Assembly (NCBI RefSeq): GCF_031157835.1
Contig: NZ_JAVIDR010000012.1
Span: 1 to 64,000, forward strand
Reading direction: 5' to 3'
Length of the DNA: 64,000 nucleotides
Source of the DNA: Acinetobacter rudis
GTDB taxonomy: Bacteria; Pseudomonadota; Gammaproteobacteria; Pseudomonadales; Moraxellaceae
Shown: positions 30,540-38,581 of the stretch, piece after piece
Layout: the number at the start of each line of letters is the position of its first letter
Numbering within the stretch: position 1 is the first letter of the stretch
Notes under the pieces: model-generated
Databases searched by the model: none
The model's input: the letters and a program-made list of their open reading frames with translations, nothing else
What the model was told of the DNA's origin: nothing
Program-made: the position numbers and the translations under genes

Positions 30540-31247
30540 ATGAGAATCTTAAAGCAGCTTTGTTGTAGCATCTTAATTGGTCTAAGTGTATCTAGTATGG
30601 CAGCTGAGGTCTCTATATCCAAAGACCAATCACAAAATGCTGTTCAAGCCACTAACATCATTACTTTCTTCTCAGCTCGACAGCATGGTCAAACCTTATC
30701 AACTCCAACGGCTGATCCTCAGGGAATCTATCGTGTCTTAATCTCTAAATCGAATGAAGGTTATTTGGTTCAAGACTTTTTCCAAGCCAATCATCAAGCA
30801 CAAAGCTCCCCTGTCCTTTTAACTGATAATAAAGACTTAGATCGTTTTCAAGTAGAAAGTGCCGTAGGTGAGATTCGGCTTTATAATCGGCAGGGGCAAT
30901 ACTTTAACAAACAAATTTATAATAAAGATCATCGCATAACATATCTTGCAGGCTACTCATTAGAAGGAAAATTGTTGTTAGAACAAATCGTTAACCTAGA
31001 AAATGAAACCATTAACACCAAAATTTGGCATAGCAATGGTGTCTTAGCCTTTGATTTGACCAGTACGACCAGTATGCACCTCATTGACTATAAAGCACAG
31101 CGAAGAAATGGGCAGGCGTTTAACCCACAAACGTGTTTTATGGAGCGTAGTATTGCTCTAGATTATGTTGCTCTAGATCCTTGTGTACTACAGCTTAAAA
31201 GCTTAAATGAAAAATATGCAAAGCTGTGGGAAGCACAAATGCAATAA
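30540..31247 (+). CDS. Secreted protein of unknown function
   Basis: A 235-residue protein with a Sec signal peptide (about 1-21, ending SSMAA). The mature part is polar, with repeated Tyr-x-Asn/Gly turns such as RLYNRQGQYFNKQIYN and IWHSNGVLAFDL, faintly like the short beta repeats of MORN or YwqK-type proteins. Two of its cysteines (CFMERS and DPCVLQ) could form a disulfide. I do not recognise a named family. It lies 250 bases after the protease-inhibitor pair with its own terminator downstream; a link is not shown. Confidence 0.6.
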   Translation: MRILKQLCCSILIGLSVSSMAAEVSISKDQSQNAVQATNIITFFSARQHGQTLSTPTADPQGIYRVLISKSNEGYLVQDFFQANHQAQSSPVLLTDNKDLDRFQVESAVGEIRLYNRQGQYFNKQIYNKDHRITYLAGYSLEGKLLLEQIVNLENETINTKIWHSNGVLAFDLTSTTSMHLIDYKAQRRNGQAFNPQTCFMERSIALDYVALDPCVLQLKSLNEKYAKLWEAQMQ

Positions 31248-31267
31248 CTTGCCCCAGTCAAAAGATT

Positions 31268-31300
31268 AAAGCCCATCAAACGATGGACTTTAATTTAGCT
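31268..31300. terminator. Terminator between the secreted-protein gene and ffh
   Basis: AAAGCCCATC (31268-31277) pairs with GATGGACTTT (31282-31291), one mismatch, 4-base loop. T-rich sequence follows on the plus strand. The genes converge, so it may serve both. Confidence 0.65.
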
Positions 31301-31315
31301 AAGATAAAGATCGAC

Positions 31316-32722
31316 TTACTTTTTGTCGTTATTACCAAACAAAGGTCCCATACCACCTCCGCCGCCAAATTGCTTCTGTAAGCCACCCAATGAACGCATC
31401 ATTTTTGCCATACCAGATGGATTAGCAAATTTCTTCATCATTTTCGCCATTTGAGCATGCTGTTTAATCAGCTTATTCACTTCCGCAACATCCATACCAC
31501 AACCAGCAGCAATACGTTTTTTACGGCTAGGGTTCATTAAATCAGGATTACGGCGCTCTTTGATGGTCATCGACTGAATAATCGCTTCCATCTTCTTCAC
31601 TTGTTTTTCAGGATTCGCTTGTTCAATCGCCTGTTGAATGCCAGCATTGCTCATTCCTGGCAATTTGTCCAGGAATCCCATCATGCCGCCCATTTTGTTC
31701 ATTTGCTCAAACTGCATCAACATATCTTCAAAGTTAAAACTGCCACCTTTTTGCAGTTTTTTAGCCATTTTTTCGGCTTTTTCTTTGTCGATTTTACGTT
31801 CAACTTCTTCGACTAGGGATAGTACATCACCCATACCAAGAATACGTTGAGCAACTCGTTCAGGATGGAATGGTTCAAGTGCATCTAGTTTTTCACCCAT
31901 GCCCAAGAACTTAATAGGTTTACCTGTGATAGCACGAACAGACAGTGCAGCACCACCACGTGCATCACCATCTGTCTTAGTCAGAATAACACCCGTAAGA
32001 GGCAATGCATCATTAAATGCTTTTGCTGTATTTGCAGCATCTTGCCCTGTCATTGCATCCACGACAAACAATGTCTCAGTCGGTTTAACTGCGGCATGCA
32101 ATGCTTTAATCTCGCCCATCATGTCGTCATCAATATGCAAACGACCTGCGGTATCGACAATTAACACATCAGCAAATTTAATTTTTGCTTGTTCAATCGC
32201 ACGATTAACAATATCAATTGGCTGTTCTGTTGCTTCAGAATGAATAAACTCAGCACCAACCTCATTAGATACAGTTTCTAACTGTTTAATTGCTGCAGGA
32301 CGATAAACGTCCGCAGATACAGTCATTACTTTTTTCTTCTGACGCTCTTTTAAATAACGTGCTAGTTTTGCAGCTGTTGTGGTTTTACCTGCCCCTTGCA
32401 AACCAGCAAGTAAAACGACAACTGGTGGTTTTGCTGCTAAATCAAGGCTTTCATTGGCCTCACCCATCATTTTGGTGAGTTCGTCATAAACAATTTTGAC
32501 AAAAGCTTGGCCAGGTGAAAGTTGGGTCATTACTTCTTGACCTAATGCTTCTTCCTTAACTTTCGCGATAAATTCACGAGTTACGGGTAAAGCGACATCG
32601 GCTTCAAGCAATGCCATACGCACTTCACGTAAGGTATCTTTAATATTATCTTCTGTGAGTTGCCCTGAGCCGGTAACATTTCTTAAACTCTGCGTGAGGC
32701 GTTCTGTTAAGGTATCAAACAT
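31316..32722 (-). CDS. ffh: Signal recognition particle protein Ffh
   Basis: GTPase that binds 4.5S RNA and signal peptides and delivers ribosomes to FtsY at the membrane. It has an N domain (about 1-95), then the G domain with GLQGAGKTTTAAKLA near 107, DTAGRLH near 190 and TKTDGDARGG near 245. The methionine-rich M domain (about 300-450) includes MSNAG and the RNA-binding MNPSRKKRIAAGCG. Length 468 is slightly long because of a Gly-rich C-terminus. The 4.5S RNA gene is not in the window. Confidence 0.97.
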   Translation of the reverse strand: MFDTLTERLTQSLRNVTGSGQLTEDNIKDTLREVRMALLEADVALPVTREFIAKVKEEALGQEVMTQLSPGQAFVKIVYDELTKMMGEANESLDLAAKPPVVVLLAGLQGAGKTTTAAKLARYLKERQKKKVMTVSADVYRPAAIKQLETVSNEVGAEFIHSEATEQPIDIVNRAIEQAKIKFADVLIVDTAGRLHIDDDMMGEIKALHAAVKPTETLFVVDAMTGQDAANTAKAFNDALPLTGVILTKTDGDARGGAALSVRAITGKPIKFLGMGEKLDALEPFHPERVAQRILGMGDVLSLVEEVERKIDKEKAEKMAKKLQKGGSFNFEDMLMQFEQMNKMGGMMGFLDKLPGMSNAGIQQAIEQANPEKQVKKMEAIIQSMTIKERRNPDLMNPSRKKRIAAGCGMDVAEVNKLIKQHAQMAKMMKKFANPSGMAKMMRSLGGLQKQFGGGGGMGPLFGNNDKK

Positions 32723-32866
32723 TACAATTTCCGCTTAAAATGGCTAGTAGCAAAAATTTCTTACTTAAAAAAGAAAAATTATGCTTAAGTTGCTATAGGA
32801 TACTTGAGTTCACATGGAATTTATATCTCTACACATGAATTTTAAACATCCAGTAATAGGTTTGAC

Positions 32867-33676
32867 ATGATTAGCCTCCCCTTGGTTTACACAATTTTAG
32901 CATTATTTGCTTATACCACAGCATTTTGGTATTTATTTGCGCAGTTAATGTCGAAACGTACTCCTAATCAGTGGTTTATTGGTGTTGTTTCCAGCATAGG
33001 TTTAGTTTTACAAGCTTTAGTGCTTCGTCAAGATATGTTTACCCCACTAGGGACGAATTTTGACGTATTTAATCTCATGTCCTTTACCTCAGGACTTATG
33101 CTCCTTCTTGGATTGCTTTTTAGTACCTTTAGACCTGTATTGGTGCTCAATTTACTGGGAATCCCTGTTGCAGCATGTGGTCTTATTATGGGTTTTGTTT
33201 TCAGCAAACCAGATCAATTTATTGAAAATCACTCTATTGGCCTAGATATTCACATTATTTTGTCTTTATCTGCGTATGCTGTCTTGCTCATGGCCACCAT
33301 TCAAGCTGTGATTTTATGGTTTCAAAACCGCGAATTGAAAAAGAAACAAAAACATCGTATTTGGGTAAACCTACTTCCATCGTTTCAAGCAATGGAAACC
33401 TTGTTATTTGATATGTTGATTACAGGGTTTTCTTTACTCAGCGTCGCCTTAGTCTTTGGTTTCTTTACCATTGACAATTTCTTCGCGCAACACCTAGCAC
33501 ACAAGACCGCTTTTAGTATTATTTCTTGGTTTGTGTATGGTGCACTTTTGCTTGGACACTATCGTTTGGGCTGGCGTGGTGTAAAAGCAATCCGCTTTAC
33601 CATTACAGGTTTCTTCCTTTTAGCGATTGGATTTCTTGGAAGTAAATTTATTTTAGAAATGATTTTATCACGTTAA
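32867..33676 (+). CDS. ypjD: Inner-membrane protein YpjD, CcsA-like cytochrome c assembly fold
   Basis: Integral membrane protein of 269 residues with about eight hydrophobic segments. The closing part, HKTAFSIISWFVYGALLLGHYRLGWRG, carries the histidines of the CcsA/CcmC-like family. The WWD haem-handling motif of true assembly proteins is missing, as in YpjD. The gene is divergent from ffh across 144 bases, the same ffh-ypjD neighbourhood seen in many gammaproteobacteria. Function is not firmly established. Confidence 0.85.
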   Translation: MISLPLVYTILALFAYTTAFWYLFAQLMSKRTPNQWFIGVVSSIGLVLQALVLRQDMFTPLGTNFDVFNLMSFTSGLMLLLGLLFSTFRPVLVLNLLGIPVAACGLIMGFVFSKPDQFIENHSIGLDIHIILSLSAYAVLLMATIQAVILWFQNRELKKKQKHRIWVNLLPSFQAMETLLFDMLITGFSLLSVALVFGFFTIDNFFAQHLAHKTAFSIISWFVYGALLLGHYRLGWRGVKAIRFTITGFFLLAIGFLGSKFILEMILSR

Positions 33677-33682
33677 TTCCCC

Positions 33683-33716
33683 ATAACCGTTGTTACAATT
33701 CAACGGTTATATCTTC
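33683..33716 (+). terminator. Terminator of ypjD
   Basis: ATAACCGTTG (33683-33692) and CAACGGTTAT (33701-33710) form a perfect 10-bp stem with an 8-base loop, followed by ATCTTC. The T run is short. It lies 6 bases after the ypjD stop. Confidence 0.6.
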
Positions 33717-33787
33717 TAACCAAGCAAACTAGACAATTGCATAGAAAATGCGTATAACGGCTGTTTTGTTGACTCTGAGATAAGCCA

Positions 33788-34726
33788 TTGAAACTCATAC
33801 TTGCTCCAATGGAAGGTTTAACTGACCCGATCATGCGTGATGTACTCACTCATGTAGGAGACTTCGATTGGTGTGTTACTGAGTTCATTCGTATTACAGA
33901 TTCAATTTTACCTGACCATATTTATTATAGTTATTGTCCAGAACTGAAGAACAATGGTCAAACAGCTGCTGGTACACCTGTCCATGTTCAATTCTTAGGT
34001 AATAATCCAGATATGCTGGCTGCCAATGCAGTCAAAGCTGTACAGCTTGGTGCTCCCGCAATTGATCTTAACTTTGGTTGTCCAGCCAAAACTGTAAACC
34101 GACATCGAGGTGGATCAATCTTATTAGATGAACCAGATGTTGTACATCAATTGGTAAAAGCTGTACGTGATGCCGTTCCGCATCATATCCCTGTTTCGGC
34201 TAAAATGCGTTTAGGTTATATGGATCGCAATTTTACGTTAGAGAATGCTCATGCCATTGAAGATGCGGGGGCGTCATGGCTGACCGTCCATGCTCGGACT
34301 AAAGCAGAAGGCTATACTCCTCCCGCGTATTGGGAACAGCTTGCCCCCATCCGTGCCGCACTAAAAATTAATGTGATTGCTAACGGTGAAATATGGAACA
34401 ACCAAGATGCTAAACAATGCCGTATAGAATCTAATTGCCAAGACCTCATGCTTGGCCGTGGTGCAGTGACTACACCTGACTTAAGCTTAAATATTCGTCA
34501 AAACCGTGATACTGCGTCAATCGTTTGGAAAGATTTACTCGATTTACAACTACGGTTTATCAATGGCCCCAGCAAAACAGAAATTGGGATGCTAGGACGC
34601 TATAAGCAATGGTTAGGTATGATGTCAAAACACTACCCTGAAGCCAAACAACTTTGGGATGAAATCAAACGACTAAAAAAACTCGATGAAATTATCGAGA
34701 AAATTAAGATCAGCCAACATGCTTAA
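33788..34726 (+). CDS. dusC: tRNA-dihydrouridine(16) synthase DusC
   Basis: FMN-dependent reduction of uridine 16 in tRNA. The 312-residue protein begins with the Dus signature LAPMEGLTDPIMRDVLT, has NFGCPAKTVNRHRGGS with the catalytic cysteine near residue 98, the LTVHARTK block and VIANGEIWN. Its overall match is to DusC among the Dus families. The start is a TTG at 33788, required by the conserved N-terminus. The stop codon shares TTAA with the stop of the convergent NTF2-like gene. Confidence 0.92.
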   Translation: MKLILAPMEGLTDPIMRDVLTHVGDFDWCVTEFIRITDSILPDHIYYSYCPELKNNGQTAAGTPVHVQFLGNNPDMLAANAVKAVQLGAPAIDLNFGCPAKTVNRHRGGSILLDEPDVVHQLVKAVRDAVPHHIPVSAKMRLGYMDRNFTLENAHAIEDAGASWLTVHARTKAEGYTPPAYWEQLAPIRAALKINVIANGEIWNNQDAKQCRIESNCQDLMLGRGAVTTPDLSLNIRQNRDTASIVWKDLLDLQLRFINGPSKTEIGMLGRYKQWLGMMSKHYPEAKQLWDEIKRLKKLDEIIEKIKISQHA

Positions 34727-35187
34727 ACAACTAGCCTCAATTTAGGCTGATCTTTAATCAAAATAATATTACCTGTTTGCATATTAATAGGTATAGAAAT
34801 ATGTTGATGGACAACTAACCAATGCTGTTGCGGTTTCTGTAAACATAACGTTGTACGACACCATGGAACCAGGGTTGTCTCAGATGCAACATCCACTACC
34901 TTGGTTAAACAATGCATCACTGCAAGATCTGTCGCAATGTGTAGTTTGATATTACGACGCAAGATATCTATATGTTGGGAAAAATATGGACTCAACTTCT
35001 CCCACTCTTTCCGATACTCTTGAATACCATCAATTTGGGAACTTACATCAAAAAGACTCACCTTCTCACTACAGTAGCCAATCAAGGTATCTACTTGTTG
35101 TCGGATGATTGCCTTATCCCATAATGCGATTTGATCTATAACTTCTGTAGCAATTTTATGATCACCTTCGATAATAATCTTTTTCAA
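34723..35187 (-). CDS. NTF2-like (SnoaL-type) protein
   Basis: A 154-residue soluble protein with the alpha+beta cone of the NTF2/SnoaL superfamily. An N-terminal helix with IDQIALWDKAIIRQQVDTLIGYCSEKVSLFDV is followed by strands such as IKLHIATDLAVMHCLTKVV and a closing HWLVVHQHISIPI, the typical family end. No catalytic residues can be assigned, so no function is given. It overlaps the end of dusC by 4 bases on the opposite strand. Confidence 0.7.
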   Translation of the reverse strand: MKKIIIEGDHKIATEVIDQIALWDKAIIRQQVDTLIGYCSEKVSLFDVSSQIDGIQEYRKEWEKLSPYFSQHIDILRRNIKLHIATDLAVMHCLTKVVDVASETTLVPWCRTTLCLQKPQQHWLVVHQHISIPINMQTGNIILIKDQPKLRLVV

Positions 35188-35372
35188 TTTTATTCACCTT
35201 TATAATTTTAAAATATATCAGCCTGTTTAATACTCTATTTGAATATAACACAACAAAGCTAATTCATTGAGTTTTATAGTTTTTAGCTTTTCTAACCAAT
35301 CTGATGCAAACTTAAAAAATGTCAAAGCTCATTATCAACTTATACTAATAGAATCATTTTTTTAATTAAAAT

Positions 35373-35400
35373 TACCTGAAATCTAAGGCGATTTCAGGTA
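35373..35400 (-). terminator. Terminator downstream of yjdM
   Basis: TACCTGAAATC (35373-35383) and GATTTCAGGTA (35390-35400) form an 11-bp stem around a 6-base loop. On the minus strand AATTTTAATTAAAAAAATG follows, only partly T-rich. It lies 18 bases after the yjdM stop. Confidence 0.6.
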
Positions 35401-35418
35401 AACATCTTTACAAATTAA

Positions 35419-35763
35419 CTAAGCTTTCTTAACAAACTCAGATTTCAACTTCATCGCACCAATACCATCAATTTTACAATCGATGTCATGGCCATCACTT
35501 GAATCCGCTAATAAACGAATATTTTTCACCTTAGTACCAACTTTAACAACAGAAGATGATCCTTTGATTTTTAAGTCTTTAACAACGGTAACCGTGTCAC
35601 CATCACTAAGTACACTACCAAAAGCATCTTTAATAACCGTAGTCGCTTCTTCTTGAGTTGCTTCTGTTAAAGTCCATTCATGTGCACATTCAGGACAAAT
35701 AAGCAGTTCTCCATCAGCATAAGTGTATTCTGATTGACATTGTGGGCAGTTAGGTAATGACAT
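35419..35763 (-). CDS. yjdM: YjdM (PhnA-like) zinc-ribbon protein
   Basis: A 114-residue protein with an N-terminal zinc ribbon ([13 protein letters not shown] and [10 protein letters not shown]) followed by a compact beta domain with [17 protein letters not shown] and VKNIRLL. The family was named PhnA for a supposed phosphonate role that has not held up for this type. I start at the ATG at 35763, eight residues inside the longest frame, because AGGAAGG precedes it and the zinc ribbon then starts the protein. Confidence 0.88.
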   Translation of the reverse strand: MSLPNCPQCQSEYTYADGELLICPECAHEWTLTEATQEEATTVIKDAFGSVLSDGDTVTVVKDLKIKGSSSVVKVGTKVKNIRLLADSSDGHDIDCKIDGIGAMKLKSEFVKKA

Positions 35764-35862
35764 ATGAGCCTTCCTAAAAAGCCTCATTATGACCGAAATT
35801 AAAGATTTTTCATAATATTAATTAATTGAGTAAAGAAATAGTCCCAATAATGTAATATTAAT

Positions 35863-36339
35863 TTATTTTTTATTGTCTTTTAGCGACATAAATAATGCTA
35901 CTTGATCAAGACAACGGATGCCATTTTCATATATAGGTTGTGGATAATTTAAAAAGATATCTTTTTCAATATGTTGCATCCTGAAACCCATTTTCTGATA
36001 GAGAGCAAGCTGATCTAAACTAGAATTACCTGTTTTTACCCAAATACCTGATAAGTTTTGCTGTATAGCAATATCAATTGCATACTTAATCAATTGCTTA
36101 GCAAAACCCCTACCCTGATATTGCTCATCCACGCTCAGATTTTTAATTTCAACCTCATCGCAGCGATAAGGCACCAAACATATTTCAGCAATGGGCTTAG
36201 CATCTATAGACATTGCATACAATTGGGCATTTACAAGATAATCTTGTACCTGTTGCCAATTGGGATCTGCCTCTAATAATAAATCTTGAATTTCATGACC
36301 AAGAGCCTGACTCAAATCTACAGCATAGATACTGGACAT
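35863..36339 (-). CDS. GNAT-family N-acetyltransferase
   Basis: A 158-residue acetyltransferase. VDEQYQGRGFAKQLIKYAID near residue 80 is motif A, with the QGRGFA acetyl-CoA loop, and YQKMGFRMQHIEKD is the closing motif B region. The substrate is unknown. Its start overlaps the end of the preceding GNAT gene by 22 bases, so the two are probably one transcription unit. Confidence 0.83.
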   Translation of the reverse strand: MSSIYAVDLSQALGHEIQDLLLEADPNWQQVQDYLVNAQLYAMSIDAKPIAEICLVPYRCDEVEIKNLSVDEQYQGRGFAKQLIKYAIDIAIQQNLSGIWVKTGNSSLDQLALYQKMGFRMQHIEKDIFLNYPQPIYENGIRCLDQVALFMSLKDNKK

Positions 36340-36866
36340 AATAAATGTACATCCTCAGGTTCAAGCTCATACAAATCTGGGTCAGGAACAACCAATAGTT
36401 CTGCACCCTGATTAATATAAAAATCAACTGTGTTACATGTTGGGATAGAAGAAATATACAATGCATCACCATGAAACGCTTGTACGCTCTCCAATGCGGC
36501 TCGCATCAGCTTCGTTCCAATACCTAAGCTTCTATGATTTGCATCTATATAGAAATATTTTAATAAATGAGCCCCACTAATACTTTCAACTGGGCGGCGA
36601 GCAACGACACAAATACCAACGAGCTGTTGACCAGCCCAAGCACCAATAAATGCAGCTCCTTGTGCATATGCTTTTTTCAAATCTGCAGGATCTTTACGCA
36701 GCATTTCCTTGTCCCACGCTTCTACATCATGATGGCAATCATAAGCTTCCAGCTCATCTTGATTTTGCCAATACATTTGTGTAATCAATTCACGACGATC
36801 AATGTGCGACCAGATCAGGTCAATTTCTGTGGACTCTAAGGGACGAAGTTCAATTTCTACAGACAT
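36318..36866 (-). CDS. GNAT-family N-acetyltransferase
   Basis: About 182 residues from the ATG at 36866 (MSVEIELRPLES); the longer frame adds an N-terminus unlike the family. ANHRSLGIGTKLMRAALE near residue 105 is motif A, with the pyrophosphate-binding loop, and YINQGAELLVVPDPDLY is the closing region. FIGAWAGQQLVGICVVARR is the preceding strand. The substrate is unknown. It overlaps the downstream GNAT gene and lies after rraB, from which a hairpin separates it. Confidence 0.8.
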   Translation of the reverse strand: MSVEIELRPLESTEIDLIWSHIDRRELITQMYWQNQDELEAYDCHHDVEAWDKEMLRKDPADLKKAYAQGAAFIGAWAGQQLVGICVVARRPVESISGAHLLKYFYIDANHRSLGIGTKLMRAALESVQAFHGDALYISSIPTCNTVDFYINQGAELLVVPDPDLYELEPEDVHLLCPVSML

Positions 36867-36924
36867 AGATACAGCACAATAATTTAAAGCCTTAATTAAA
36901 ACATATTCTGCTGAGTAATAAACA

Positions 36925-36961
36925 AGACATTCATCCAAAATAATCTTCTGAATGAATGTCT
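36925..36961 (-). terminator. Hairpin downstream of rraB
   Basis: AGACATTCAT (36925-36934) and ATGAATGTCT (36952-36961) form a 10-bp stem around a 17-base loop, with TTGTTTATT following on the minus strand. It lies between rraB and the GNAT pair. Confidence 0.55.
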
Positions 36962-36984
36962 CATTATAAAAATATTAGTTATTT

Positions 36985-37356
36985 TTATTCATCTTCAATA
37001 ATTTCATCATCATAAATGGTTGCCAAACATCCCCAACCATCATATTCACCATCAAATTGTTCTGCAATACTGACAAACCATTCTTCAAGATCAAGAATAT
37101 CTGCATATTCAGGAACCATTTCAACATGAATAGTCAGCACCCAATCCGTTGTTCCTGAATCTTCATCATCATAAAAAGAAACTTTTTGTTCTTGATAAAG
37201 TAGGTGCAATGCACACTGTTCTAATTGCTGTTGATCTTTAAATACAATTGCAAATTCGACTTGATGAGGCTCAGTTAAATCATCCCCATCTTCAAACATT
37301 TGCCATAATACTTGCCCATTATCATCATCAGGGAATAGTTCATAATCACGTGTCAT
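36985..37356 (-). CDS. rraB: RraB-family protein, regulator of RNase E activity
   Basis: A 123-residue very acidic protein. It matches RraB, which binds RNase E and changes its mRNA preferences: FPDDDNGQVLWQM near the start, then VEFAIVF, DWVLTIHVEMVPEYADI and the closing DGWGCL. Charge and length fit the family. RraB action has been shown in enterobacteria; here it is inferred from similarity alone. Confidence 0.82.
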   Translation of the reverse strand: MTRDYELFPDDDNGQVLWQMFEDGDDLTEPHQVEFAIVFKDQQQLEQCALHLLYQEQKVSFYDDEDSGTTDWVLTIHVEMVPEYADILDLEEWFVSIAEQFDGEYDGWGCLATIYDDEIIEDE

Positions 37357-37572
37357 CTGAGCATCCTTCCATTATTTATAGTGTTGAAAATCGTATGCGC
37401 CCTCCATAAAACTAACAGAATTTTATGACACTACAAAGATTAATTTATCCTTTTTATTTAGAGGTTTCATAAAATAAGTTGCTTGTCTCAACTCAAATTA
37501 AAACCCCTTTAACTAGGTAAATGTTCATTTGGTATATTCATTCAAAAATATCGTTCGAATGAATGCTCATGA

Positions 37573-38238
37573 TTAAAATGGCACTTGAGATTGCAAATCT
37601 AATAACTGCCCTGTAAGTGGATGATTAAATATTAATTCACAAGCGTGTAAAGACATGCGTGAAAAATCTGAGTTTAAGCCTTCGGGATGATAAATTCGAT
37701 CCCCCATTATAGGATGCCCAATATATTGCATATGCACTCGGAGCTGATGAGAACGACCTGTTATTGGTTGGAGTAATACACGCGTCATATCTTGCATTTC
37801 ATGATAAGACTGAGCTTGATACAAAGTCTGTGCAGATTTACCAAATTCGAAATCAACTTTTTGCTGAGGGCGATTTTCCCAATCTGCAATAAGCGGAACA
37901 TCAACTTTCCCCTGCCCTTGTAACCGCCCTTGTACGCAAGCCACATAGTATTTTTTCACAGTACGTGCTTGAAACATACGGCTTACAGCCACCTCAGCAT
38001 CTCTATGTTTTGCAAAAAGTAAGATTCCCGAGGTTGCCATATCTAAACGATGTGTCACCTTAGCCAAGGGATAACGGGCCAATACACGTAAGTAAGCACT
38101 ATCTTGATGTTCGGGTAAACGCCCCATAACTGACAATAAGCCTGCAGGTTTATCAATCACAAGTAAATCTTCATCCTCATACACAACAGATAGATCACCT
38201 TGTGGTGGACTATAGATAAAATTTGGATCTAAAGGCAT
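37573..38238 (-). CDS. rluA: RluA-family pseudouridine synthase
   Basis: RNA pseudouridine synthase of 221 residues from the ATG at 38238; a TTG at 38259 would add seven residues. The catalytic motif THRLDMATSGILLFAK holds the Asp near residue 73. VYEDEDLLVIDKPAGLLSV, GRSHQLRVHMQYIGHPIMGD and LHACEL are family blocks. Lacking an S4 domain and short, it fits the RluA subgroup, which modifies 23S rRNA and tRNA-Phe; other RluA-like paralogues occur in Acinetobacter, so the subgroup is less sure than the family. Confidence 0.83.
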   Translation of the reverse strand: MPLDPNFIYSPPQGDLSVVYEDEDLLVIDKPAGLLSVMGRLPEHQDSAYLRVLARYPLAKVTHRLDMATSGILLFAKHRDAEVAVSRMFQARTVKKYYVACVQGRLQGQGKVDVPLIADWENRPQQKVDFEFGKSAQTLYQAQSYHEMQDMTRVLLQPITGRSHQLRVHMQYIGHPIMGDRIYHPEGLNSDFSRMSLHACELIFNHPLTGQLLDLQSQVPF

Positions 38239-38581
38239 CAATGCACACTCAATCAGCAACGGGAGTGCAAACTACCAACTGCCTTAACTCCTGTCAACGT
38301 CAAGGTTCTACACACAAAATAAATTAAACGCTATACAAGCATTTCAACTAAAGGACAAAAAAAACTTTATTTATCTTAAAAAATTAATTCAATAAAAACC
38401 AAATAGATAGTTTGATTTTTCACACAAAAAAATCATATTAAACAAATATTTACGATTATAATAGTCATTTTTATTACATTATTATTCTTAGTCACTGATT
38501 CTATAATACATAGCACAATGACATCATTAAATTGACAATTCAAAGCAATTTATTATCACTTATACCTCTTAAGGATAGTAT
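38239..38581. other. Spacer upstream of the OPT transporter
   Basis: About 340 bases, AT-rich, no gene. Possible promoter elements toward the plus strand are TATAAT at 38502-38507 with only a poor -35, and TTGACA at 38532-38537 without a well-placed -10. AAGGA lies 6 bases before the transporter ATG. The RluA-type gene promoter must lie at the left end. Confidence 0.4.
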
